Shown here in pieces: positions 45,138 through 54,138 of a stretch of 60,914 nucleotides of DNA. How positions within the stretch are numbered: position 1 is the stretch's first letter; the number at the start of each line of letters is the position of its first letter. Source of the DNA: Oscillospiraceae bacterium (GTDB taxonomy: Bacteria > Bacillota > Clostridia > Oscillospirales > CAG-382); contig SVRW01000015.1 in NCBI GenBank assembly GCA_015064625.1, positions 1-60,914 of the forward strand, given 5' to 3'. The translations under genes were made by a program, and so were the position numbers. The notes under the pieces were generated by a model. That model was not told the DNA's origin and made no database searches. It was given only the letters and a program-made list of their open reading frames with translations.

Positions 45138-48100
45138 CTAATCAAGGAACGTTGCATCTTTAAAATCCCCCGAAGTACAAAGACCAAATTCTTTACGTTT
45201 TCTGTCAAACTCTGTATTTATATCTTCCATATAATTCTTGAGAGTTTCAACAGGCTCTGCGTCATCGTTGTATACTGAAAGGAAAGCAAATCCGCAGTAA
45301 CGTCCGATAATATATCCACCAGGATAGTCAGGAACAAGTGTCAGATCCTGGAACTGTGCGAAGAGGTTATCATATTCAGATCTTGACCAAGGCATATTGT
45401 ATAGAGCTTCAAGGTTTGCCGTTCCGTATTTTGCGGAAGGACCAAGGAGAGCTTCCAATTCATTACCGTAGCTACTCTGTGCTTCAGCGGAAGTCCACCA
45501 CTGAATAAATGTCCATGCGCTAAATGCATTTTTATCTGTACATCCTCTGAGAATTACCATACCGCCTACACCTGCAAGAGATGTGTTAGTAATTGTACCA
45601 TCTTTATTGAGGTAACCAGGCATTGGTGTAAATTCCCAAAGTCCGTTAATTTCTGGAGCGAATACGATAAGCTGGTTGTATGCACCATAATCGCACCAAG
45701 CAAGAGGCATTTCACCTGTACGGAAACGGTTTGCAAAGTCATAGGATACAGGGAAATCGTACATCGTGGAAAGCTGACATGCCTGTTTGAACATAGCAAG
45801 AGAGATATCAGAATCCAAATTGATACTCATGCCGTCTGTCTTTGGATAGGTATAAGTATAAGTTCCGTCTCCGTTATCTTTTACGTATTTATATTCATAA
45901 TCAGGAAGATGATTTTCATCATATGTAACTTCGTAGGTGTTGTTAGTTTCTGCAAGCCAATCACCGAATTCGTCCATATAATGTTCGTAATATGTTTTTC
46001 CGTCTTCTGCAAGCTTGCCGCCGTAATTATAAAGTGTATCACCCTGCTGATACATCCAGGTCATAGAAGCACCTGTACCAGTGGGGAAACCGATATCCAT
46101 CTTATTAGCGTTAAGAGTGTAAATAATATCGTAAAGCTCATCCCAAGTTTTTGGAACTTCAATACCTAATTCAGCAAAGATATCTTTTCTGTAGAAAAGC
46201 ATTGAGAATCCCATTGTTTCGGGTATTGCATAAGTTACACCGTAAAGCGTAAGAGGAACTGTTGCCTGATCAACGAAACGCTTCTTAACTTCTTCGAAGG
46301 AATCAACGTCATCAAAGAACTTACTGTATACAGGGTCGTCCTTATACTTCTGCATTCCTGCTTCTGTGAAGTTAAAGCCTATCTTTTTAAGATCAGGATC
46401 GGTTGATTCTGAATCAGGATTGTTAACAGCTTTAATTGCATATCGGATAGCATAGTTAATAACCGTACCTGAGTCAACACCGAAGGTTACGTCTGGACCT
46501 GTTCCTGCAAGAATTGAAGGAAGAAGAGCACCGCCTATAACAACCTTCATTTCGATGTTTATGCCAGGGTATTTTTTAGAGAAATCGTTATCGATAAGGT
46601 CGCGAACGATTTGAGCGGTATCTCTTGATGCACCCGTCCATACAAGGAGGGACTGTTCTTCATTTATTTCCGCATCATTTTCTGTGAAGCTTCCGATTGT
46701 TGTGTAATCGGAGAAGAAAGACATGATAAATCTCTTTATTTCACCCCAAAGAGTTTCCCAGAAACCACCTTCTGAAGGAGGAAGTTCCTTTTCAGGAGCC
46801 TGGAAGAGAATGTAGTCAACGTCCAAAGGCTGTGCCTGAGAGTCAGTAATCCAAGTACCAAGTGAACCGATCTGTGCTTTGAGGTCAGCGAGCATTCCAG
46901 CAACCTTTGTAGGTCTTGTACCCATCTCCTCAAGAATCTTTGCAGTTTTATCAAGAACTACGGAGTGGTCACCCTTATAACCGATAATTGTCTCAAGGTC
47001 TTCGGAAATCTGATAAAGAAGCTTGGACTGTGCCTGGAATCCCTTAAGAACGTCAGGCATAGAAGTATCAAATCCATAGTCACGGAATTCGTCAGGTTCA
47101 GAACCCGTAACCATCAATATTTTTCTGTAGTAACCGTTAATAATGTTAAGGGAGTTTTCAACTTCACTCAAAACATAGGCCATATCTCCGAGAACAGCTT
47201 CCATGCGGATAGTACGTACGCCCTTTTCAAGATAAAACTTAAAGGTTGTTTCACCGTCTGTCAAGCCCTGTGTTATAAAGTCTGTTGAATAGTTAAACTG
47301 AAGATTCTGAGCTTCAGCAAAAGGAATAACACCGTCAATGGATATATTTCTGGAAACATACATACCAGAATATATATCCTGTTTTGCTCTGAGAACAACG
47401 TTATAAAAACCGCTTTCGGGAATGTTGACTCTCCACTCAATCCATTGACCTACATACTGCCATTTTTCTCCGCCAATTTCGTTAAAACGAATACGGGAAG
47501 CATCCCAAGGTTCTGTGATAACGGAAGATGTGTTGGAAATCTGATATATTGTTTTACTTGAAGTGAATGTGGAATGTTCAGCCTGAATCTTGAAGCTTGT
47601 TTCACCATTCACATTGTTTTCTTTACCTTCGTTTGCCTTAAGGTACTCTTCGTATGTAGGAAGAGTTGTCGGTGCAGTAAGCTTTATGGATTTAACAACA
47701 AGAGGCTCACGGAGAGCTTTGAAGGTTAAATCATGTTTACCGGCAGAAAGAAAATATTTAAGAGGATCAGAGCTATAACCTGTAGAATCGTATAAGTAAT
47801 CGTACACCCAATCGCCTATGAGAAGCTTCTGAGGTTTCTTTTCATTTCCCAATGTATCCATAGGGAAAACACGGTCAGGATTGATACCTACAGTCTTATC
47901 ATAGAAATCCTTAGAATCGGAAAGAATCTGACTACCATCTGTATTTGTATATACATCGATCCATTTTCTTGCCAATTCTACCGAACGAGCTTCCTTGTAG
48001 GGAACAAAACCGTCAATAAGAACCGCTCTTTCAATATCAGAGTTTTTCGTTCCTGATGCAAGAGTAACTGCAGGACCGCATTTACCATCGGAAGACTCAC

Positions 48101-48614
48101 ATTTAGGACAGTGAGACTTATCACAGTTCTTACAAACGGAATATCCCTGATTGTCGAAATAGAGAGAGTATCCACATTGTTCACACTTATAAAGGAAAAC
48201 AGAACCCGTATAATATTCAATCTGAATAGTATAGAAAGCATCTGCAGGAACATCGATATTAAAAGTAATATCACAATCATCGCCAATAACGAGAACGTCG
48301 GTTAAAGGATTGCCATCTTTATCCTTGAACAGAGAATTTTCAACGTAATATGAACCTTCAGTTTGTTCTGTATCGATGTCCTTAAGATCCACCGTCAGAT
48401 CGTTTTCAGAATCTTTTATAAAGTTGTACTTTTGAAGATAATCACTGTAAGTGATATCCGTAAGAAGCTCTTTCATTTCTTCTAAGGATGTTCTGTACAT
48501 AGAATCCTCAGAAGCGTGAGCGGTTAAGCTCGCATCGGTCGGTTGCGCTATTAACACGGCAAACAACATCAATAACGTAAAGACACGAATGGGCAATGAA
48601 CGATTTTTTGTCAT
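45138..48614 (-). CDS. Very large extracellular solute-binding protein with N-terminal carbohydrate-binding-like domains and a cysteine-rich insertion
   Basis: ATG 48614 is chosen for AGGAGG at the right distance and because it starts a signal peptide (PIRVFTLLMLFAVLIAQ to AHA); the product is 1158 residues. No lipobox cysteine follows the signal, unlike most Gram-positive binding proteins. Residues about 60-600 hold two beta-sandwich modules (VPADAFYTIQIEYYTGS; VNIPESGFYNVVLRAKQ) and a helical region. Residues about 640-1150 are a bacterial family 1 sugar-binding protein (SLLVWTGASRDTAQIVRDLI, AGTGPDVTFGVDSG, TWDELYDIIYTLNANKMDIG). Seven cysteines at 144-179 (CxxC-x13-CxxC-x4-CxxC-x6-C) form a zinc-ribbon-like insertion in the first sandwich. 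First gene of the operon, promoter at 48719-48747. Confidence 0.85.
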   Translation of the reverse strand: MTKNRSLPIRVFTLLMLFAVLIAQPTDASLTAHASEDSMYRTSLEEMKELLTDITYSDYLQKYNFIKDSENDLTVDLKDIDTEQTEGSYYVENSLFKDKDGNPLTDVLVIGDDCDITFNIDVPADAFYTIQIEYYTGSVFLYKCEQCGYSLYFDNQGYSVCKNCDKSHCPKCESSDGKCGPAVTLASGTKNSDIERAVLIDGFVPYKEARSVELARKWIDVYTNTDGSQILSDSKDFYDKTVGINPDRVFPMDTLGNEKKPQKLLIGDWVYDYLYDSTGYSSDPLKYFLSAGKHDLTFKALREPLVVKSIKLTAPTTLPTYEEYLKANEGKENNVNGETSFKIQAEHSTFTSSKTIYQISNTSSVITEPWDASRIRFNEIGGEKWQYVGQWIEWRVNIPESGFYNVVLRAKQDIYSGMYVSRNISIDGVIPFAEAQNLQFNYSTDFITQGLTDGETTFKFYLEKGVRTIRMEAVLGDMAYVLSEVENSLNIINGYYRKILMVTGSEPDEFRDYGFDTSMPDVLKGFQAQSKLLYQISEDLETIIGYKGDHSVVLDKTAKILEEMGTRPTKVAGMLADLKAQIGSLGTWITDSQAQPLDVDYILFQAPEKELPPSEGGFWETLWGEIKRFIMSFFSDYTTIGSFTENDAEINEEQSLLVWTGASRDTAQIVRDLIDNDFSKKYPGINIEMKVVIGGALLPSILAGTGPDVTFGVDSGTVINYAIRYAIKAVNNPDSESTDPDLKKIGFNFTEAGMQKYKDDPVYSKFFDDVDSFEEVKKRFVDQATVPLTLYGVTYAIPETMGFSMLFYRKDIFAELGIEVPKTWDELYDIIYTLNANKMDIGFPTGTGASMTWMYQQGDTLYNYGGKLAEDGKTYYEHYMDEFGDWLAETNNTYEVTYDENHLPDYEYKYVKDNGDGTYTYTYPKTDGMSINLDSDISLAMFKQACQLSTMYDFPVSYDFANRFRTGEMPLAWCDYGAYNQLIVFAPEINGLWEFTPMPGYLNKDGTITNTSLAGVGGMVILRGCTDKNAFSAWTFIQWWTSAEAQSSYGNELEALLGPSAKYGTANLEALYNMPWSRSEYDNLFAQFQDLTLVPDYPGGYIIGRYCGFAFLSVYNDDAEPVETLKNYMEDINTEFDRKRKEFGLCTSGDFKDATFLD

Positions 48615-48690
48615 GCGCTTTTCCTCCTGATAGCATGGATATAGGGTTTTTGCTGTACAAAATGGAAAAAAGATATAAAAATACATTTTT

Positions 48691-48709
48691 ACACTTTATC
48701 ACACTTTAT
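48691..48709. promoter_or_regulatory. Tandem 9-bp direct repeat just downstream of the transport operon start point
   Basis: ACACTTTAT occurs at 48691-48699 and again at 48701-48709, so the copies are one DNA turn apart. They lie a few bases downstream of the predicted start of the minus-strand transcript. A regulator bound on one face of the DNA here could block transcription. No regulator gene is nearby. Confidence 0.4.
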
Positions 48710-48718
48710 AACGTTAGT

Positions 48719-48747
48719 ATAATAACACAATCATTCGTTTTTGTCAA
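48719..48747 (-). promoter_or_regulatory. Promoter of the seven-gene transport operon
   Basis: On the minus strand TTGACA (48747-48742), 17 bases, TATTAT (48724-48719). The leader to ATG 48614 is about 100 bases. Confidence 0.82.
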
Positions 48748-48749
48748 GA

Positions 48750-49186
48750 GTGCATATATATAGGAAAGATTTTTACATCAGATTTTTATGTTTTGATAAA
48801 ACCAATTCAAAAAAATGTAAAACTGACGTTTTTTCGACCGCTTAATTCATGGTAAATTTTAATAAACATAATTTTATGCTCCAATTTCAATTCACAACAA
48901 AATTTGAATCAAAAAAGAATTTTTCTACCCATATAAATGCAAATTGTTTAGTTTAAAGCTATTTTTGATTATTATTTTTGATAAGGTATAAATTTCATAA
49001 TTATGTTTTTTAATCGGAAAATTAACATATGCACTTGTTTTCTTATTCTATTGCTGATATTTTACTGTCCAATTACCCAATATAGAACATTTATGTTTGT
49101 GCATATTATACAATTTTGGGCTTTATTTTTTTACGTTCTGCTGAAATACACAAAACAAATGTTCTCCATTTTCCCGGATTTTTAAT
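48750..49186. other. A/T-rich intergenic stretch, no supported gene
   Basis: About 440 bases between the transport operon promoter and the VanY-like gene terminator. The sequence is very A/T-rich with many short T runs. A 60-codon plus-strand frame at 49003-49185 has no ribosome site and looks like a chance opening. I see no RNA structure beyond weak hairpins. Confidence 0.5.
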
Positions 49187-49228
49187 CAAAAAAGCTTCCC
49201 GATTTTATACAAATAATCGGAAAGCTTA
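49187..49228 (-). terminator. Terminator of the VanY-like gene
   Basis: On the minus strand AAGCTTTCCGATT pairs with AATCGGGAAGCTT, with one mismatch, and TTTT follows. It begins about 27 bases after the stop codon. Confidence 0.82.
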
Positions 49229-49253
49229 TTATTATTTTCTAAGTTAATTCTTA

Positions 49254-50267
49254 TTATTTCGTAGTCATATTTACGGTAACAATAAAGCCGTCAATGTTAT
49301 TGCCTGAAACTGAATACTCAAAGCCCTCAGGAATTTTTATTTCAGTTTCAGATGAAGAGGAATCCGCGGGGAAATAATAAACCGCATATTCTTTATTCCC
49401 ACTCTTTATATCAAGCGGAGTTTTATATGTGGTTTTACCAAGCTGTTCTATATATTCTTCCAACGTCAAATTATTTACATACATATATTCAGCGTGAGGA
49501 ATACCAACGTATCTGAAATGATTGTTATCCCTTACAGATGTTATTTCACTTTTATCTTCAGGATATCTGAGTATGAATCCGTATCTGTATGCATTCTCTG
49601 TAAGCCACGAATACTCCCCTTCCCCTATTTTTCCACCCGAAGGATATAATGTCAGATTAAAGGAAAGTCCCGTATGGTGATCACTTGCACCAGCTTTCAC
49701 TCCCCATTTCTGTGCTTCTTCGGGAGTTACGCTTTTTATATAACTTTCATATTTTGCATTTTGGGCTTCTTCAGTTATATACCCACTTACCATTGTTACG
49801 TTTGTAAGTCCAGATATATCATTGAAGTCACCTAAAAAATCATTGGCAGCAAGGATTGTTTTTTCAAACAAACACTCTTCGCCCGAACCAATTTTATACT
49901 TTTTGTTTTTGTATTCGTATACCTCAACTATTTCGGTTTTGTCTTTAAAAGCATAAAGATGGGTGTTATTTACCAATATTAAATCGCCTATATATACAGA
50001 ATCAGCATCCACCTTTATCGTAATATATTCAACACCGTCTTCAGAGGATTCTTCCACGGAAGTATCAACACTGCCTGCATTTTCATCCTTGGAGTTGAGA
50101 TCAATCACTGTATAACCATCATCTGAAGAAGAGTGCGAATTTGGAACATCTTTCGGGTTAAAAAGCATCACAACCATAACTATACTGACTATAATGCAAA
50201 CAAAGAATGCAAGATATTCACTCAAGCCGTATTTAGTTTTACTTATGTGCTCTCCTTTTCTTCCCAT
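49254..50267 (-). CDS. VanY-type D-Ala-D-Ala carboxypeptidase-like protein with altered metal and catalytic residues
   Basis: The product is 337 residues: an N-terminal membrane anchor (about 18-36), an acidic Ser/Glu linker, then a VanY-like domain (about 125-285). The SxHxxG motif is present (S195, H197, G200). The Asp that normally follows (GLAVD) is Asn204 in GLSFN, and the EPWH motif reads D247-N-N-H250 before FRYVG. Known VanY enzymes use His, Asp and His for zinc and a Glu for catalysis, so one metal ligand is lost and the catalytic Glu has become Asp. It may bind peptidoglycan without cutting it, or use an altered mechanism. Monocistronic, with GGAGGA before ATG 50267. Confidence 0.8.
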   Translation of the reverse strand: MGRKGEHISKTKYGLSEYLAFFVCIIVSIVMVVMLFNPKDVPNSHSSSDDGYTVIDLNSKDENAGSVDTSVEESSEDGVEYITIKVDADSVYIGDLILVNNTHLYAFKDKTEIVEVYEYKNKKYKIGSGEECLFEKTILAANDFLGDFNDISGLTNVTMVSGYITEEAQNAKYESYIKSVTPEEAQKWGVKAGASDHHTGLSFNLTLYPSGGKIGEGEYSWLTENAYRYGFILRYPEDKSEITSVRDNNHFRYVGIPHAEYMYVNNLTLEEYIEQLGKTTYKTPLDIKSGNKEYAVYYFPADSSSSETEIKIPEGFEYSVSGNNIDGFIVTVNMTTK

Positions 50268-50357
50268 ACTTCCTCCGAATCAGGATTTTATAATTAACTC
50301 TTTTGGATAATTCAATCCAAGAACATTATTAGATCAACTGTCCTTTGCTATAGGCAG

Positions 50358-50383
50358 AAAGCCGGAGCATATACTCCGGCTTT
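50358..50383 (-). terminator. Terminator of nifJ
   Basis: AAAGCCGGAGCATATACTCCGGCTTT is a self-complementary stem with 10 or more pairs about 30 bases past the nifJ stop; on the minus strand it ends in CTTTCTG, a short T-rich tail. The fold is strong but the U tract is weak. Confidence 0.7.
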
Positions 50384-50411
50384 CCGTTAAACAAACCGTA
50401 TTATTTGCTAA

Positions 50412-53400
50412 TTAGTTTATTTCAGCCTTTTTAACAAGCTTTTCGCGTCTTACTTTTGCAGATTCTTCAGCCTTATTAAAGAGAACTTCTGCTCTTTCAG
50501 GGAAGGACTGAGTAAGTCTTGCGTAACGTGTTTCAGACTTGATAAATTCTTTGTAGTCACCCGTAGGTTCTTTGGAATCGATAACGAGCTTCTGTTCTGC
50601 TTCAGGATTGTATCTGAACATATTCCAGTAGCCGCATTCAACAGCACGTTTCATTTCCTGCTGGCAGTTCTGCATACCGCCCTTAACACCGTGCATTTCA
50701 CAAGGAGCATAACCGATGATAAGCGAAGGACCGTTATATGCTTCAGCTTCTGTAAGAGCCTTAAGAGTCTGAGTCATATCTGCGCCCATAGCGATCTGTG
50801 CAACGTAAACGTATCCGTAAGACATTGCGATTTCAGCAAGGTTCTTCTTGCCAATTGCTTTACCTGCAGCTGCAAACTGAGCAACCTGACCGATGTTGGA
50901 AGCCTTGGAAGCCTGTCCGCCAGTGTTGGAGTAAACTTCAGTATCAAATACCATAACATTTACGTTTTCACCGCTTGCAAGAACGTGGTCAAGACCGCCG
51001 AAGCCGATATCATATGCCCAACCGTCACCACCGAAGATCCAGATGGATTTCTTGGAGAGGTAATCTTTTTCTGCAAGAATTGCTTTGCAGAGTTCGCAAT
51101 CGCAACCTTCAATAGCTTCAACGAGAGCCTTTGTTGCTGCACCATTTGTTTTGCCATCTTCATATGTGTCAAGGTAAGCTTTTGCAGCAGCCTTGATTGC
51201 TTCGGGAGCATCACCGTTTGAAAGCTGTTCTACATAGCCCTTGAGTTTTTCTCTGAGAGCCTTGTGACCAAGAGCCATACCAAGACCATGTTCTGCGTTA
51301 TCTTCAAAGAGAGAGTTTGCCCAAGCAGGTCCTTTACCTGTTTCTTTGTTTACAGTGTAAGGAGTTGCAGGAGCGGAGCCGCCCCAGATGGATGAACAGC
51401 CTGTAGCGTTGGAAATATACATTCTTTCGCCAAAGAGCTGAGTAATAAGTCTTGCATAAGAAGTTTCAGCACATCCTGCGCAAGAACCTGAGAACTCGAG
51501 GAGAGGCTGTTTGAACTGGCTTCCCTTAACTGTTGTGTTAATCAATTCTGCTTTTTCAGAAACGTTAGCAACAGCATAATCCCAAGGAGCCTGCTGTTCA
51601 GACTGAGTATGAGCAAATACCATTTCGAGTGCTGTACCGAGTTTAGGATTGTTGTTTACAGGACAAGCCTTAACGCAGAGCGTACATCCCATACAGTCAG
51701 CAGGAGAAATAGCCATTGTAAATTTGTAGTTTGTCTTAACAACGGGTTTAGCTGCAAATTTTGTAGCTGCAGGTGCATTTGCTGCTTCTTCTTCCGTCAT
51801 TGCGAAAGGACGGATACAAGCATGAGGACAAACAAATGCACAGTTGTTACACTGAATACATGCTTCAGGATTCCAAGTAGGAACGTAAACAGCTACGCCA
51901 CGTTTTTCAGAGATAGTAGAACCCTGTGGGAACGTACCATCAACATAATCCTTGAATGCAGAAACAGGAAGCTTATCACCTGCCATTGCATTTGTGGGAT
52001 TAACAACGTTGTTAACGAATTTTTCAAGATCAGCTCTGTCGCTCTTGAAAGCGGATTGAGGAGCATCTGCGGTGCAGTTCTTCCATGCTTCAGGAACGTT
52101 AACTTCTACAAAAGCATCTGCGCCTGCATCGATAGCTTTGTAGTTAAGCTCAACCATTGCTTCGCCCTTCTTGATGTAGGACTTATATGCAGCCTTCTTC
52201 ATATATTCGATTGCTTTATCTTTAGGAAGAATATTAGCAAGTGCGAAGAATGCAGACTGAAGAACGGTGTTCTTAACCTTTGCATTACCAATCTGCGTTG
52301 TAGCTATGGTAGTAGCATCAATAATGATAAATTTAATATTGTTGTTAGCAATATATGATTTAACCTGACCGGGCAAGTGTGCGTCAAGCTCATCAACGGA
52401 CCACGCACAGTCAAGGAGGAACGTTCCACCGGGTTTAACGTCAGAAATCATATCATACTTCTTCAAGTATGCAGAGTTGTGACATGCAACGAAGTCAGCC
52501 TTATTGATATAATAAGGAGATTTGATAGATTTATCACCGAAACGCAAGTGAGAAATGGTGATACCGCCTGTCTTTTTAGAGTCATACTGGAAGTATGCCT
52601 GAATGTATTTATCAGTGTTGTCGCCGATGATTTTGATGGAGTTCTTGTTTGCACCAACAGTTCCGTCACCGCCAAGGCCCCAGAATTTGCAAGCAATTGT
52701 TCCAGGAGCTGCTGTATCGGGAGCGGGTTTTTCTTCAAGTGAAAGTCCTGTAACGTCGTCAACGATACCAATAGTGAAGTTGTTCTTTGGTTCATCCTTT
52801 GCAAGATTTTCATATACTGCGAAAATGCTGGAAGGAGGAGTATCCTTTGAACCAAGACCATAACGACCGCCAACTACGGTTGCTTTAACACCTGTCTGTG
52901 CAAGAGCGGTAATAACGTCAATATAAAGGGGTTCGCCGAGAGAACCAGGTTCTTTTGTTCTGTCAAGAACAGCGATCTTTTTACAGGATGCAGGAATTGC
53001 TTCTGCAAGCTTGGAAGCAACGAAAGGTCTGTAAAGACGAACTTTGATAAGACCAACTTTTTCGCCGCAAGCGTTCATATAGTCAATAACTTCTTCTGCT
53101 ACGTCGCAGATAGAGCCCATTGCAATGATAACTCTTTCAGCATCAGGAGCTCCGTAATAGTTGAAGAGCTTATAGTCAGTTCCGCATTTTGCGTTAACCT
53201 TGTCCATATATTCTTCAACGATTGCAGGAAGTGCATCATAGTAGCTGTTGCAAGCTTCTCTATGCTGGAAGAAGATATCACCGTTTTCTGCAGAACCACG
53301 AAGAACGGGATGTTCAGGGTTAAGAGATCTTGCTCTGAATGCTTTAACAGCATCCATATCTACCATTTCTTTGAGATCGTCATAATCCCAAACTTCGATT

Positions 53401-53945
53401 TTCTGAATTTCATGAGAAGTTCTGAATCCATCGAAGAAGTTTACAAAAGGAACTCTGCCTTTGATTGTTGCAAGGTGAGCAACAGCACCAAGATCCATAA
53501 CTTCCTGAGGGTTTGTATTTGCAAGCATTGCAAAGCCTGTCTGACGGCAAGCATATACGTCGGAATGATCACCGAAAATATTAAGAGCGTGAGATGCAAC
53601 GCAACGTGCTGATACGTGGAATACACTGGGGAGCAATTCTCCAGCTATCTTATACATATTAGGAATCATAAGAAGAAGACCCTGAGATGCTGTATAAGTA
53701 GTAGTGAGAGCACCTGCTGCCAATGAACCGTGTACCGTACCTGCGGCACCTGCTTCTGACTGCATTTCAACAACGTTTACCGTTGTTCCAAAAATGTTTT
53801 TTCTTCCCTGTGCAGACCAGATATCAGTATAGTCTGCCATAGGGCTTGAAGGGGTAATGGGGTAAATTCCGGCAACTTCTGTGAACGCGTATGACACGTG
53901 AGCAGCAGCTGTATTGCCGTCCATGGATAACTTTTGTCTTGCCAT
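50412..53945 (-). CDS. nifJ: Pyruvate:ferredoxin (flavodoxin) oxidoreductase
   Basis: This 1177-residue single-chain PFOR oxidises pyruvate to acetyl-CoA and CO2 and reduces ferredoxin, the central carbon step of anaerobic fermentation. The domains are in the usual order: pyrimidine-binding half (EVAGIYPITPSSPMADY), transketolase C-like region, gamma domain (GDGTVGANKNSIKIIGD), a ferredoxin domain with two 4Fe-4S motifs (CIQCNNCAFVCP and CMGCTLCVKACP), then the TPP pyrophosphate-binding domain with GSCAGCAETSY and FGGDGWAYDIGFGG. Full length with no breaks. The leader has a 17-base-spaced promoter at 54031-54059 and CAGGAGG before ATG 53945. Confidence 0.97.
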   Translation of the reverse strand: MARQKLSMDGNTAAAHVSYAFTEVAGIYPITPSSPMADYTDIWSAQGRKNIFGTTVNVVEMQSEAGAAGTVHGSLAAGALTTTYTASQGLLLMIPNMYKIAGELLPSVFHVSARCVASHALNIFGDHSDVYACRQTGFAMLANTNPQEVMDLGAVAHLATIKGRVPFVNFFDGFRTSHEIQKIEVWDYDDLKEMVDMDAVKAFRARSLNPEHPVLRGSAENGDIFFQHREACNSYYDALPAIVEEYMDKVNAKCGTDYKLFNYYGAPDAERVIIAMGSICDVAEEVIDYMNACGEKVGLIKVRLYRPFVASKLAEAIPASCKKIAVLDRTKEPGSLGEPLYIDVITALAQTGVKATVVGGRYGLGSKDTPPSSIFAVYENLAKDEPKNNFTIGIVDDVTGLSLEEKPAPDTAAPGTIACKFWGLGGDGTVGANKNSIKIIGDNTDKYIQAYFQYDSKKTGGITISHLRFGDKSIKSPYYINKADFVACHNSAYLKKYDMISDVKPGGTFLLDCAWSVDELDAHLPGQVKSYIANNNIKFIIIDATTIATTQIGNAKVKNTVLQSAFFALANILPKDKAIEYMKKAAYKSYIKKGEAMVELNYKAIDAGADAFVEVNVPEAWKNCTADAPQSAFKSDRADLEKFVNNVVNPTNAMAGDKLPVSAFKDYVDGTFPQGSTISEKRGVAVYVPTWNPEACIQCNNCAFVCPHACIRPFAMTEEEAANAPAATKFAAKPVVKTNYKFTMAISPADCMGCTLCVKACPVNNNPKLGTALEMVFAHTQSEQQAPWDYAVANVSEKAELINTTVKGSQFKQPLLEFSGSCAGCAETSYARLITQLFGERMYISNATGCSSIWGGSAPATPYTVNKETGKGPAWANSLFEDNAEHGLGMALGHKALREKLKGYVEQLSNGDAPEAIKAAAKAYLDTYEDGKTNGAATKALVEAIEGCDCELCKAILAEKDYLSKKSIWIFGGDGWAYDIGFGGLDHVLASGENVNVMVFDTEVYSNTGGQASKASNIGQVAQFAAAGKAIGKKNLAEIAMSYGYVYVAQIAMGADMTQTLKALTEAEAYNGPSLIIGYAPCEMHGVKGGMQNCQQEMKRAVECGYWNMFRYNPEAEQKLVIDSKEPTGDYKEFIKSETRYARLTQSFPERAEVLFNKAEESAKVRREKLVKKAEIN

Positions 53946-53998
53946 GTTTGTTTGTCCTCCTGAAAATTTATTTGTACATTTTATTTTTATCAGAATCG

Positions 53999-54022
53999 GG
54001 TGAAATCTTATTTTATCTCACC
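53999..54022 (-). promoter_or_regulatory. Leader hairpin in the nifJ 5' region
   Basis: GGTGAAAT and its near-complement ending in TCACC pair around an A/T loop, just downstream of the predicted nifJ start point. It may stabilise the leader. No riboswitch is recognised. Confidence 0.3.
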
Positions 54023-54030
54023 AAACAAAT

Positions 54031-54059
54031 ATAATATCACTTTTTCATATCTTTGTAAA
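54031..54059 (-). promoter_or_regulatory. Promoter of nifJ
   Basis: On the minus strand TTTACA (54059-54054), 17 bases, TATTAT (54036-54031), about 85 bases before ATG 53945. Confidence 0.75.
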
Positions 54060-54138
54060 CATATAAGTTTGAAGAAAAAGCATATATTTTGAAAATATTT
54101 ATCTCAAATAGCTCTCTATTTTTTATTTAAATCCCAGA

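Noticed and set aside
49003..49185. 60-codon hydrophobic plus-strand frame
   Set aside because: No ribosome site, A/T-rich composition, and it sits between a promoter region and a terminator; chance opening is likely.
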